From a virus, in IMG/VR virus record IMGVR_UViG_3300024429_000003, positions 1 to 50,465 of that record: 50,465 nucleotides of DNA; one strand, written 5' to 3'. A program made the translations under genes and the position numbers. The notes under the pieces are model-generated. The model was given only the letters and a program-made list of their open reading frames with translations. It was not told where the DNA came from and did not search any database. Numbering within the stretch: the first letter of the stretch is position 1; every line of letters starts with the position of its first letter. Shown in pieces: positions 1-6,753 of the stretch.

Positions 1-127
1 GGCTAAATAAATCTGTTGCTGTATCAATATCATCAAGTAATTTCCATAATTTAATTGTTTTTTCTTTCATATGCCTTTATTCCTTTCAGATAACGCAGAA
101 TTAACCGGATTGTGAGGGCTTTTCCGA
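1..127. repeat. Terminal overlap, left copy (circular genome)
   Basis: These 127 bases recur exactly at 50339-50465. An exact overlap of odd, k-mer-like length is what an assembler leaves when it closes a circle, so it most likely marks a circular or circularly permuted molecule and not a physical terminal repeat. The overlap carries the start of the small minus-strand gene whose full copy is at 50214-50408, and the left half of attC site 1. Confidence 0.9.
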
Positions 128-155
128 GCAATTCCGGTTAAATGACTTGTTATAC
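89..155 (-). other. attC: attC-like recombination site 1
   Basis: Read on the minus strand the site opens with TATAACAAG (R'' side) and closes with GCGTTATC (R' side), the classic outer boxes of integron attC sites. Inside, AACCGG-A-ATTG pairs with CAAT-CCGGTT, leaving one extrahelical A after six paired bases, as in well-studied attC hairpins. Spacings between outer and inner boxes (8 and 6 nt) also fit. The preceding gene (101-262) ends inside the site, as is common for cassettes. Confidence 0.85.
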
Positions 156-262
156 GGTTTCTTTTTTAAATTTTCTCTTATCTGATATCGGTAACAATTA
201 TATTTAATATTTTTTATTTTACAAATTTGCCGTAAACTACAATTAATAAAATCACATTTCAT
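101..262 (-). CDS. Small four-cysteine cassette protein (53 aa), unknown
   Basis: A 53-codon frame starts at an ATG preceded by a GGGGTG ribosome-site-like stretch and ends with TAA inside attC site 1, so its last ~16 codons are encoded by the recombination site. The N-terminal half has cysteines at residues 3, 8, 14 and 23 (MKCDFINC start), followed by a lysine-rich stretch, suggesting a small metal-binding or DNA-contacting protein. It is the only gene between attC2 and attC1. Function is unknown and the frame is short, so it could be non-coding cassette filler. Confidence 0.5.
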   Translation of the reverse strand: MKCDFINCSLRQICKIKNIKYNCYRYQIRENLKKKPYNKSFNRNCSEKPSQSG

Positions 263-297
263 TGATACACCCCAAATCAAAATGCCTTATTCCTTTC

Positions 298-361
298 GCA
301 TAACGCTGCGATAACCTGCCTGAGCCTTTATGCGAAGGTCAGGTTTATTGGCTTGTTATAT
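298..361 (-). other. attC: attC-like recombination site 2
   Basis: The minus strand reads TATAACAAGC at the R'' side and GCGTTATG at the R' side. The inner stem is AACCTG-A-CCT against AGG-CAGGTT, again with one extrahelical A after six paired bases. The site is almost identical to attC3 (one difference over about 59 nt) and different in sequence, but not architecture, from attC1 and attC4. Confidence 0.85.
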
Positions 362-362
362 T

Positions 363-578
363 TTAATCATCTAATTGCATACAACATCCTAATTTTGTGG
401 TAGCCCCATCAGGCCTTGGCATCCTCGGAGTTGATTTTGGACGGTTGAATCTTTTTGCGCAGGCGGCAAGATGTTCAAGACCAAGAAAACAATGCCCATT
501 TTTTTCCTCAATAAAATCATCTTCCCCCCAAATATCCCAATTGTTACAATTACTATTAACACATTTTTTTCTTCTCAT
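363..578 (-). CDS. Cysteine-rich cassette protein (71 aa), unknown
   Basis: Lies alone between attC3 and attC2 on the strand in which the attC sites read, with its stop just before the R'' box of attC2, which is standard cassette organisation. The ATG at 578 is chosen because a GGAGG sits 8 nt upstream; a TTG start at 593 would bury that site. Cysteines occur in a CxxxxC pair near the N-terminus (KKCVNSNC), two more around the middle and a CC near the C-terminus, so a zinc-binding fold is possible. No family is recognised. Confidence 0.7.
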   Translation of the reverse strand: MRRKKCVNSNCNNWDIWGEDDFIEEKNGHCFLGLEHLAACAKRFNRPKSTPRMPRPDGATTKLGCCMQLDD

Positions 579-605
579 TTTACCAACCTCCAATTATTAT
601 TTAAA

Positions 606-669
606 ATATAACGCTGCGATAACCTGCCTGAGCCTTTATGCGAAGGTCAGGTTGATTGGCTTGTTAGGG
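606..669 (-). other. attC: attC-like recombination site 3
   Basis: The minus strand reads CCCTAACAAGC (R'') through GCGTTATA (R'). It has the same inner stem with extrahelical A as attC2, from which it differs at one internal base and in the outermost R'' bases. It closes the gene-free cassette at 670-839. Confidence 0.85.
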
Positions 670-839
670 GGTGTGTCGGTTAAATACCAGGCTTTCCCAA
701 CACAAAGCTCTATGAGGCTGCATAAACCTGATCAGTTTATGCTTTCAACTATACATAATCCTAACCATTCGCTACCTGGGCACTTGGCCTACTTTGGCGT
801 ACAGTCCCCCTTATTATAATTTTTTTATTATCATTCTCC
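670..839. other. Gene-free cassette between attC4 and attC3
   Basis: About 170 bp bounded by two attC sites with no credible reading frame on either strand. The minus strand offers only MIIKKL and similar tiny peptides. It contains an inverted repeat, CATAAA...TTTATG, around a CTGATCAG palindrome near 721-741. Integron cassettes without genes are known; such units may carry promoters or small RNAs. The plus-strand frame through here crosses attC2 and attC3 and is not credible. Confidence 0.6.
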
Positions 840-907
840 CTTAACGATAGAATTAACCGGATTGTGAGGGCTTTTCCGAACAATTCCGGTTAAATGACTG
901 GTTAGCT
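840..907 (-). other. attC: attC-like recombination site 4
   Basis: The minus strand reads GCTAACCAG (R'') to TATCGTTAAG (R'). The inner stem is the AACCGG-A-ATTG type and is identical to attC1 over 31 bp (849-879 versus 97-127), then differs by one base (A here, G in attC1), then matches for about 19 more. The R' box is a little degenerate. It lies 53 bp downstream of the nuclease gene stop and is the first attC met by transcription from the regulator promoter. Confidence 0.8.
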
Positions 908-960
908 AATTTTTCCATAAGAAAATTAATGCAGTTAATTAGTTCATCAATTTTTACTTA

Positions 961-1623
961 TTAATTATCTCCGGAAATCTTTTTTGCTTCAAGTTTTTTG
1001 ATGACCGTAAAGACATCGCCGATAGTCCAGGCATAGCCGATGACCCTGCCGGCTGCCTCAGCTTCCCGGCCCCATTTTTTCTGCAGAGGAGAAGGGGTCC
1101 CTTTTGCAGATTTAAGCTCTACAGATCCGGCCGCGCCTTTCCAGCATAACAGCCAATCATGGATACCGGCACAACTGCAATATTGACCTTGCTCTTTCCT
1201 GGTTGCCTGAAGATCTTTACCGAAAAGAGGCCATAACTTTTTTACTTCTTTATTCAGGTCCTTTTCTAAACGATATTTTTTGTTAATGATTGATTCAAAT
1301 TTAGACAAGTCAATGCCAAAATTTTTTTTGAAATGGAGGAGAGTATCTTTTTCAGATAATGGTCTTATTTCATTACTTGTTATTTTCATAGATTCAGACA
1401 TTTGTGTGGAATTTTGCCATTTTGAATCCTGATTAAATGTTTTCATATCATACAACCAAGATTCAAATTCATTATCTCCCATAACATGCCGCATTGCATC
1501 TAATAAGCTATTGCCTACTTCATCCCGTTCTAAAGTTTTATCTTTAAGATAATATTTACAATAAACCCATTGGCAGGCTGCTAACAGCTTTCCGATAGTC
1601 CTATTTAAATTGTCAATTTTCAT
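961..1623 (-). CDS. VRR-NUC-type nuclease (220 aa)
   Basis: The C-terminal ~75 residues carry the VRR-NUC pattern: an HDWLLCWKG region, then VELKSAKGTPSPLQKKW, then an AEAAG and a VFTVI segment. This gives the acidic/lysine E-x-K core and the following glutamine of PD-(D/E)xK nucleases. Phage VRR-NUC proteins are proposed Holliday-junction or flap nucleases. The N-terminal ~130 residues are helical, charged and unrecognised, so the protein is longer than the usual stand-alone phage VRR-NUC (~100 aa). It is the last gene before attC4, in an operon with the genes at 1648 and 1979. It may act in recombination or in inter-phage competition. Confidence 0.7.
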   Translation of the reverse strand: MKIDNLNRTIGKLLAACQWVYCKYYLKDKTLERDEVGNSLLDAMRHVMGDNEFESWLYDMKTFNQDSKWQNSTQMSESMKITSNEIRPLSEKDTLLHFKKNFGIDLSKFESIINKKYRLEKDLNKEVKKLWPLFGKDLQATRKEQGQYCSCAGIHDWLLCWKGAAGSVELKSAKGTPSPLQKKWGREAEAAGRVIGYAWTIGDVFTVIKKLEAKKISGDN

Positions 1624-1647
1624 AATTTTTCATAAGTACGGATTTTT

Positions 1648-1950
1648 TCATAAGGCATCCTCACATATATATTCTTGTCTAAATTTTATTATAATATCCA
1701 TCTTAATCATTTTTACAACATCGCGATAAGTAACCAAATTTTTGTATCCATTTTTAGGGTCTTTTACGTATTTAATATTATTTTCTTTTATTATGAAAAA
1801 GAAAAATTCTTTTTTCATTTTATCGCCGACTATTCCCATATCTTCTTCTATTCGCCTATTTAAATCATTTTGGTTCCATTTTTTCCCATAATCATTCATT
1901 ATTTTTTCTGTTAGTCGTTCTTCTTCTTCCCAATTTATTTTATAGGCCAT
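1648..1950 (-). CDS. Unknown charged protein (100 aa)
   Basis: A charged, mostly helical protein of 100 residues starting MAYKINWEEEERLTEK, with alternating acidic and basic patches and no recognised motif. It lies between the ribbon-helix-helix gene and the nuclease gene on the minus strand with gaps of about 25-30 bp, so the three are probably co-transcribed. A weak purine stretch (AGAAAAAGAAA) precedes the ATG. Confidence 0.6.
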   Translation of the reverse strand: MAYKINWEEEERLTEKIMNDYGKKWNQNDLNRRIEEDMGIVGDKMKKEFFFFIIKENNIKYVKDPKNGYKNLVTYRDVVKMIKMDIIIKFRQEYICEDAL

Positions 1951-1978
1951 TTTCTTTTTCTAAGGGTATATAGCTTTT

Positions 1979-2155
1979 CTACTCCCCGATTATATGAATT
2001 TTTAAAAGTTGTACCGTTAACGGTTGCCGAAGATATTCTTCCAGCAATTCAGTAACCAGACACGAATAGCTTTTTTTTGTGACCGTTGAAAGCACTTTTA
2101 ATTTCATATGTAGTTCCGGCGTCATAACCAGGCTTACTTTCCCTTTATACATCAT
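1979..2155 (-). CDS. Ribbon-helix-helix (Arc/CopG-like) regulator, 58 aa
   Basis: The 58-residue product fits the ribbon-helix-helix pattern: a short basic beta strand (YKGKVSLVMT), a first helix (PELHMKLKVLS), a turn, and a second helix (SYSCLVTELLEEYL). Such proteins bind operators as dimers. Its promoter (2205-2233) fires away from, and nearly abuts, the integrase promoter (2241-2269), so it is well placed to repress integrase and itself. ATG at 2155 is used; an immediate second ATG at 2152 is an alternative. Confidence 0.75.
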   Translation of the reverse strand: MMYKGKVSLVMTPELHMKLKVLSTVTKKSYSCLVTELLEEYLRQPLTVQLLKIHIIGE

Positions 2156-2204
2156 AATATTATAATTCCCTTCATTGTCAGTGAACTTATGCCTCTGTTA
2201 AAAC

Positions 2205-2233
2205 TAATATCACTATATTCCCTGTTTTGTCAA
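2205..2233 (-). promoter_or_regulatory. Sigma70-type promoter for the minus-strand regulator/cassette operon
   Basis: On the minus strand TTGACA (2233-2228) is followed after 17 bp by ATATTA (2210-2205), about 50 bp upstream of the ribbon-helix-helix start. Transcription would run through the regulator, the unknown gene, the nuclease and on into the attC array. Confidence 0.65.
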
Positions 2234-2240
2234 GTTTAAT

Positions 2241-2269
2241 TTGCAAACTATTTTGATTAGTGGTATAAT
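2241..2269 (+). promoter_or_regulatory. Sigma70-type promoter for integrase
   Basis: TTGCAA (2241-2246), a 17-bp spacer, and a perfect TATAAT (2264-2269), 29 bp upstream of the integrase ATG. The CCTCCGAGG palindrome between promoter and gene covers the likely ribosome site. Confidence 0.75.
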
Positions 2270-2297
2270 AACAATACCTCCGAGGTTTTAGCAAAAA

Positions 2298-3422
2298 ATG
2301 AAAATCAGAACTAAAGAAAAATGTCCTTTGTGCGGGGGGAGATTTGTCGATATAGGCTGGACCTTTATCTGCCCGAAAAGAGAATGCCTGACACATCCGA
2401 AATATTATTATATCGAGATATGCTGGAAGGGAAAACAATATCGATTATATTCTTCGAGTAGAGGAAAAGGATTTAAAACCTTCGATTCCGTAAAAGAAGA
2501 ATTTAAGCGAATAGAAGACAGGATTGCTGAAAGGTCCTTTGACCCGGAGGACTATCAAAAAAATAGAGAAATACACTTTTCCTTCGAGCATTATGCTGTT
2601 AAGTGGGTAGAGCAATGCCGGACAAAACTTGACCAAAATATTATTGCTCCTCTTACATACAAAGCATCGGAGAGATATACCCGCCTCTATTTTATTCCTC
2701 ATTTTAAAAAATCTGATATCAGAGATATTAATAACAGCGATATAACCGACTTCTGGCATGATCTTCCGGCTTCTCTGAAAATTAACACACAGAAGAATAT
2801 TCTCCGCTGGCTGCATACATTATTTTCCTACGCAAGACAACGGCAGGATATTTTTTATCTTCCGGTTTTTCCTAAAATAAAAGCTGAAGACAGCTTTATG
2901 CCTATATTAAACACAGAAACTATAAAAAAAATTTATAACCGGGTCAGACCGGCATACAAGCCTGTAATTCTATTCCTCTGGAAACAAGGCTGCCGACCGG
3001 CAGAGGCCAGATCTCTACAAATAGAGGATATTAATCAACATAATAAAACAATAACTATCAGACGATCATATTCAGGAAATGTTTATCGCGCGAAAACTAA
3101 AAATAAAAAAATCAGGATAATTCCTATCCATCCTTTAGTCTGGGAAACATTAAAAAAAATAACAAAAAAAGAAGGTTTCATCTTTCTGACTCCTCAAAAT
3201 AAACCAATCAGTCATTCCACTATTCGGCGTGTGTGGCTTAAGGCTGTTACAGCTTGTGATTTGCCTCATTGTCCCCCGTATACCCTCCGCCATAGTTTTT
3301 GCAGTCGGGCCATTAACGCCGGCGTATCAAAAAAACTCGTCATGGAATTTTTGGGGACTACTGTTTCCAATTATATCCATATCTCTCCTGTCGGCCTTCA
3401 GGCATGTCTTGAAGAAGATTAA
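2298..3422 (+). CDS. int: Tyrosine integrase with N-terminal zinc ribbon (374 aa)
   Basis: A phage-type tyrosine recombinase for site-specific integration and excision. Residues 9-30 form a zinc-ribbon-like segment (CPLCGG...CPKREC), followed by a beta-rich arm-binding region, a core-binding helical domain (about 90-185) and a catalytic domain. Catalytic Arg is near residue 233 (GCRPAEA), the basic beta-hairpin is KTKNKKIRIIP, and box II reads YTLRHSF with Tyr where His is usual (about 328) and Arg 331. The nucleophile is Tyr359 (SNYIHIS). The usual LGH is LGT here. The extra helix between patches II and III that marks integron integrases is absent, so this is not IntI. No attP core could be assigned. 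Confidence 0.9.
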   Translation: MKIRTKEKCPLCGGRFVDIGWTFICPKRECLTHPKYYYIEICWKGKQYRLYSSSRGKGFKTFDSVKEEFKRIEDRIAERSFDPEDYQKNREIHFSFEHYAVKWVEQCRTKLDQNIIAPLTYKASERYTRLYFIPHFKKSDIRDINNSDITDFWHDLPASLKINTQKNILRWLHTLFSYARQRQDIFYLPVFPKIKAEDSFMPILNTETIKKIYNRVRPAYKPVILFLWKQGCRPAEARSLQIEDINQHNKTITIRRSYSGNVYRAKTKNKKIRIIPIHPLVWETLKKITKKEGFIFLTPQNKPISHSTIRRVWLKAVTACDLPHCPPYTLRHSFCSRAINAGVSKKLVMEFLGTTVSNYIHISPVGLQACLEED

Positions 3423-3443
3423 TAATTTTTTTTATTTTTTTTC

Positions 3444-3472
3444 TTGACAAGGTAATATAAAGCTGATATAAC
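3444..3472 (+). promoter_or_regulatory. Sigma70-type promoter for the excisionase/early genes
   Basis: TTGACA (3444-3449), a 17-bp spacer and TATAAC (3467-3472) lie just after the integrase stop in an AT-rich stretch, about 120 bp before the excisionase-like gene. This is probably the main rightward early promoter. Confidence 0.75.
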
Positions 3473-3590
3473 TTTATATAGCTAAAGTAAATAATTTTTA
3501 CCGATAAGGTTATTAAGGGAAGGAATAAAGATGGAAGAAAGAAGAGGTTGTGTAGGAATATTGGAAAAGCACTTAAACGGGGAGGAGGAT

Positions 3591-3773
3591 ATGGCAAAAA
3601 AATTTATTACCGTTAAACGATTTGCTGAGATACTTAATATGGATCATCAAACAATAAGACGGAAAATTAAAGCCGGAGAAATACCTGCCTATAAAATAGG
3701 GGGAAAAGTACTATTAAAAAGAGAAGAAATTGATAAGTGGATTGAATCTCAAAAAATAGAGGTAAGAAATTAA
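3591..3773 (+). CDS. Excisionase-like winged HTH protein (60 aa)
   Basis: MerR/excisionase-type helix-turn-helix (HTH_17 pattern): ITVKRFAEILNMDHQTIRRK, then IPAYKIGGKVLLKREEIDKW. This is the small DNA-binding fold of phage Xis proteins and related regulators. The ATG at 3591 is preferred because GGAGGAGG lies just upstream; an in-frame ATG at 3531 would add 20 residues that do not match the family. Position directly after integrase supports a role in excision, though a purely transcriptional role is possible. Confidence 0.8.
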   Translation: MAKKFITVKRFAEILNMDHQTIRRKIKAGEIPAYKIGGKVLLKREEIDKWIESQKIEVRN

Positions 3774-3799
3774 GTAAAACTACAAGGGAGGGAATAAAA

Positions 3800-3904
3800 A
3801 TGAGTATAACCAGTAATTACGTGTCCTTGTCACCCCTTGTCGTTTCACTTAATTTCTTATCAGATAAAAAACCCTTAGGGGAGAGGAGAAAAAAGCATGG
3901 ATAA
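3800..3904 (+). CDS. Possible small protein (34 aa), unknown
   Basis: A 34-codon frame (MSITSNYVSLSPLVV start) has an excellent GGGAGGGA ribosome site 6 nt upstream. Its end overlaps the next small frame. The strong ribosome site is the main argument that it is translated; it could be a leader controlling the downstream gene. Confidence 0.4.
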   Translation: MSITSNYVSLSPLVVSLNFLSDKKPLGERRKKHG

Positions 3905-3968
3905 TATTACCGTTTACAAAAGGGCAGTCATCCTCCCCGATCATTATTATAACCAGGTGACACAATGA
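3897..3968 (+). CDS. Possible leader peptide (23 aa) coupled to the HTH gene
   Basis: A 23-codon frame begins shortly after GGGGAGAGGAG and ends in an ATGA overlap with the HTH gene at 3965. This arrangement couples translation of the two. The peptide has no recognisable motif. Confidence 0.4.
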   Translation: MDNITVYKRAVILPDHYYNQVTQ

Positions 3969-4192
3969 ATACAAGAGAAATAGCAAATATATTTGATTAT
4001 CTGAATTATAAAAGAATATCGCTGGAACATAGTGTACCATTTTGCTTAAGACTTCTCAATAAGCAAATAAATGAAATAGCAGAGCAGGCAGGCGTTTCAA
4101 GAGGGTATTTTTATAAATCTCTTACCGGCGCCAGAAAAATAAATAAGGGAATAAGGCAGGAATTAGAGAAGCTGGGGATTAATATTAATTAA
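3965..4192 (+). CDS. Small HTH regulator (75 aa)
   Basis: Residues about 35-65 (NEIAEQAGVSRGYFYKSL) read as a helix-turn-helix of the Cro/TetR-like kind, with an IAxxAGVSxxxFY core. The protein probably binds DNA and controls the early region. It is translationally coupled to the 23-residue frame upstream and is the last gene before the structured, gene-free stretch at 4201-4679. The exact family is uncertain. Confidence 0.6.
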   Translation: MNTREIANIFDYLNYKRISLEHSVPFCLRLLNKQINEIAEQAGVSRGYFYKSLTGARKINKGIRQELEKLGININ

Positions 4193-4200
4193 GGGAATAA

Positions 4201-4395
4201 CGGCTGAATAAAAAAAGGTAACTGCACGTATCGACGCCACGATGGCATACGAACGACGCCTTTGCCCGGATACGCGGAAAGATGCAGGAATATGCCGGGC
4301 CTATTCAGCCGGCATGAAAGCTCTATAAAATGCCCTGCGGAACCGGACAGACACTAAAAATAATGTCGTCGGCCAGAGTATAGGTGAGCTGAAAA
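4201..4395 (+). ncRNA. Candidate structured RNA
   Basis: This gene-free segment is richer in G+C than its surroundings and folds in nested fashion. CGGCTGAATA (4201-4210) pairs perfectly with TATTCAGCCG (4302-4311). Inside, CTGCA (4222-4226) pairs with TGCAG (4283-4287), CGTATC (4227-4232) with GATACG (4269-4274), and GCCA (4236-4239) with TGGC (4243-4246). A second hairpin pairs GGCAT (4311-4315) with the ATGCC that follows 14 nt later, and AGCTC near 4320 can pair with GAGCT near 4387. No known RNA class was recognised. An origin or regulatory leader are alternatives. Confidence 0.5.
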
Positions 4396-4416
4396 ACAAC
4401 TATAATCAAGGAGGGT

Positions 4417-4434
4417 ATGCCTATGAAATGCTAA
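4417..4434 (+). CDS. Possible 5-residue leader peptide (MPMKC)
   Basis: A perfect AAGGAGGGT ribosome site sits directly before ATG CCT ATG AAA TGC TAA. Such a strong site before a five-codon frame, between two folded segments, is typical of a leader peptide or a remnant. It is followed by GGAGCC/GGCTCC pairing (near 4450 and 4497). Confidence 0.3.
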   Translation: MPMKC

Positions 4435-4530
4435 TGTTTTAATTGGATTGGAGCCAGTATATCTAAGAGGACACACGGGGCCGGGTTTTTACGGCTCGGC
4501 TCCGGACTTAACGGCACGGTAAAAAAGAGA

Positions 4531-4636
4531 GGGAAGAATACTCCTACCAAGATGAATTCTTCCCCCCACAAAAACACAAAAAGGAGAGAGTTTTTTTATT
4601 TACTCCCTCCCCTTGCGCTTTTTTAATTATAACACT
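4531..4636 (+). promoter_or_regulatory. Hairpin and possible terminator before the helicase operon
   Basis: GGGAAGAAT (4531-4539) pairs perfectly with ATTCTTCCC (4556-4564). Downstream an imperfect AAGGAGAGAGT/ACTCCCTCCCCTT stem ends in CTTGCGCTTTTTT, which may be a rho-independent terminator. With the folded RNA upstream this suggests a transcript ending or being attenuated here before the replication genes. No other feature is seen up to 4679. Confidence 0.4.
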
Positions 4637-4679
4637 AATCAAAATAGTCTGCAAGGTTTGATCGGCTGAAAGGATAAAT

Positions 4680-4946
4680 ATGAAAGATTTAAAAGTATTA
4701 AAAAAACAGTGCCTGGAGGCGCTAAACGATCCAAAAAATTTACTTGCCGCTCTGCTTTTTCAACTCGGCGGACAGGCAACCATTGAACATAAACATTTAG
4801 TCAGGGCGGTTAGCGGGTTTGACGGGCGCTGTTACGGTAAAAATACACCGACAGGGTTAATTTTGACTATGGAACCAACCGGGCAGCCTGTTAATGATGA
4901 TTTTCTAAATAAAATATTGGAGCAAAATCATGCCCCGTCCTGTTGA
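4680..4946 (+). CDS. Unknown protein (88 aa)
   Basis: First gene of the replication operon; its last 17 bp overlap the helicase start. The N-terminal half is helical (KVLKKQCLEALNDPKN), the C-terminal half has a GFDGRCYGKNTPTG segment that may be a beta turn. No family recognised. A GAAAGGA ribosome site precedes the ATG. Confidence 0.65.
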   Translation: MKDLKVLKKQCLEALNDPKNLLAALLFQLGGQATIEHKHLVRAVSGFDGRCYGKNTPTGLILTMEPTGQPVNDDFLNKILEQNHAPSC

Positions 4947-6375
4947 AACCGAAACGACGAAAACAAAAATTCCATCGTCATTTAATTATTTGATGGATCA
5001 TCAAAAAACAGGGCTGCTCATAACGCAGACAAACGATTATTATGGTTTCTGGGATGATATGGGCGTCGGCAAAACAGCAATGATGATTGCTGTTATCCAA
5101 ATGACGGGGCTTAAAACCTTAGTCGTCTGCCCTCGAGGGGTCATAAAAACTGCGTGGATTAAAGATCTAAAAAAATTTGCCCCGGAGTGGCTCCCCTATT
5201 ATGTGAATTTATGGGAATTATGGAAGAAGCGTAAGAATATCGGCGGACAGCTTAAATATGAAACAAACCTAAAACATTGCAAAATTGGAATCGTGAATTA
5301 CGAATCGTTCAAATCTCAAATTGAACATATTTGGAACGCCGGTTTCAAAATGGTAATTCTTGATGAATCTACCCGCATTCGGGACCCTAAATCTTCCATT
5401 GCTAAAATGATGATCGAATATTGCGATACTATTCAATACGTTTACCTTTTGTGCGGCGAGCCTGCGCCTAATCATTATCTTGAATATTATAACCAGATCA
5501 GGGTCATGGATAAAAAAATTTTTGGCAGGAGTTATTATGCTTTCAGAAACACTTATTTCAGACCTCCAAATAAAGCTGTGAAAGAAGTCCACTATGTTAT
5601 GAAGTACGAAATGAAACAGAAATTTTTAGACAAACTTAAATCAGTTTCTCGTGTTGTCTTCAAGGAAGATGTTCTGGACTTGCCTGAAAAAACGTTTAAT
5701 ATCCGCGAAGTTACCATGGATGCCGTCGAGACGAAAGCGCACAAAGAGATGAAACGACATTTATACACTCTGTTCAAAGATGTGGAATATGTAGCCGCTA
5801 ACTCAGCCGTAAAAATAATGAGGCTCAGGCAGATTACAGCGGGGTTTCTAATAAGCGCAGATAAAAGAGTCACAAGGCTTGGAAAGAGTAAATTGGATGA
5901 ATTGATATTGCTCCTCGATGAAATCGGAAATCATCAAGTATTGATTAGCGTGCAATTCCATCCGGAAGGGGATCAAATAGAGAAATATTTTTCTGACTAT
6001 AATGCCATTCCTTCTCATGAGCACAAAAAGACGTGGGGAAGGTACGACGGAACAGTTTCTTATAAACAACAAGATAAGGCCATAGAAGATTTTATGGCCA
6101 AGAGAACTCAATATCTGATCTGTCATCCAAAGTCAATGGGCCATGGGACTGACGGCCTGCAGCACGTATGTTCTTATGGTATTCATTTCTCAGTTTCTTA
6201 CTCTTCCGATGCAGATAGACAATGGAACAGCAGATTGCACCGTAACGAACAAAAGAACATATGCACGTATTATTACCTGCTGGCGGCTAATTCTATAGAC
6301 CTTGTTATCTATAGAGCTTTTCGGAATAAGCAAGATGTATCAATGGCAGTTCTTAGATACATTCAAGGGAGGTGA
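4930..6375 (+). CDS. SNF2-type superfamily 2 helicase (481 aa)
   Basis: Phage SNF2/DEAD-like ATPase that probably remodels or translocates on DNA during replication or recombination. Walker A is MGVGKTAMM (residues ~44-52), the DEAH-box equivalent is ILDEST (~143-148), and the C-terminal RecA-like lobe ends with the SNF2 motif VI variant NSRLHRNEQK (~433-442). The segment CHPKSMGHGTDGLQH before it corresponds to motif V. Length is typical for phage members (450-500 aa), which lack the long inserts of chromatin remodellers. Confidence 0.85.
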   Translation: MPRPVETETTKTKIPSSFNYLMDHQKTGLLITQTNDYYGFWDDMGVGKTAMMIAVIQMTGLKTLVVCPRGVIKTAWIKDLKKFAPEWLPYYVNLWELWKKRKNIGGQLKYETNLKHCKIGIVNYESFKSQIEHIWNAGFKMVILDESTRIRDPKSSIAKMMIEYCDTIQYVYLLCGEPAPNHYLEYYNQIRVMDKKIFGRSYYAFRNTYFRPPNKAVKEVHYVMKYEMKQKFLDKLKSVSRVVFKEDVLDLPEKTFNIREVTMDAVETKAHKEMKRHLYTLFKDVEYVAANSAVKIMRLRQITAGFLISADKRVTRLGKSKLDELILLLDEIGNHQVLISVQFHPEGDQIEKYFSDYNAIPSHEHKKTWGRYDGTVSYKQQDKAIEDFMAKRTQYLICHPKSMGHGTDGLQHVCSYGIHFSVSYSSDADRQWNSRLHRNEQKNICTYYYLLAANSIDLVIYRAFRNKQDVSMAVLRYIQGR

Positions 6376-6378
6376 ATT

Positions 6379-6657
6379 ATGTCTACATTAATTGAAGACA
6401 CTTTATACGAACCAAAAATCGACAAAATAATCGAACAGCTTGCCGCTAAACGCTTAGCGCTGTTAGAAAGGGATGAATGCCCTGTGTGCCTTTTATTCGA
6501 GAAATGCTGTGTATTTGAAGCTATGGAGAACGAAGAAGGCGGAGATATATACGATGCGCTTATGCCGAATGGTGAGTGCAAGGTAAAAAAAAGACTGGAA
6601 AATATTTCGGATAAAGACCTCGGAGATTTTTATCTGCTCAGACATTGGGAGGATTAG
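6379..6657 (+). CDS. Unknown protein with CxxC (92 aa)
   Basis: Starts 3 bp after the helicase stop behind AAGGGAGG. It has a helical N-terminus, a RDECPVCLLFEKCC segment around residues 33-46 and another Cys near 69, so metal binding is possible, then an acidic C-terminus. No family recognised. Confidence 0.65.
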   Translation: MSTLIEDTLYEPKIDKIIEQLAAKRLALLERDECPVCLLFEKCCVFEAMENEEGGDIYDALMPNGECKVKKRLENISDKDLGDFYLLRHWED

Positions 6658-6660
6658 GGC

Positions 6661-6741
6661 ATGAAACCAGCAAGCTCCATGCCCTTTGAAAACATGCAAC
6701 TCGGTTATAAAGGATACCCCTCAAAACTAACATATCAATAG
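6661..6741 (+). CDS. Possible small protein (26 aa)
   Basis: A 26-codon frame with a GGGAGGA ribosome site 8 nt upstream, lying 3 bp after the previous stop. It fits the tight spacing of the operon, but the length makes it uncertain. Confidence 0.35.
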   Translation: MKPASSMPFENMQLGYKGYPSKLTYQ

Positions 6742-6753
6742 AAGGTATGTCAA

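Noticed and set aside
1-127. Terminal direct repeat as a physical phage end
   Set aside because: Exact k-mer-like length, and the gene and attC1 continue without break across the join, favour circular assembly overlap.
397-819. Plus-strand 140-residue reading frame
   Set aside because: It crosses attC3, the gene-free cassette and the antisense of a better cassette gene, and has no ribosome site.
1675-1863. Plus-strand 62-residue frame rich in Phe/Tyr
   Set aside because: Antisense of the 100-residue gene; its aromatic bias arises from A/T-rich antisense codons.
2298-3422. Integrase as the integron integrase IntI
   Set aside because: The IntI-specific helix between patches II and III is missing, and an N-terminal zinc ribbon and arm domain indicate a phage integrase.
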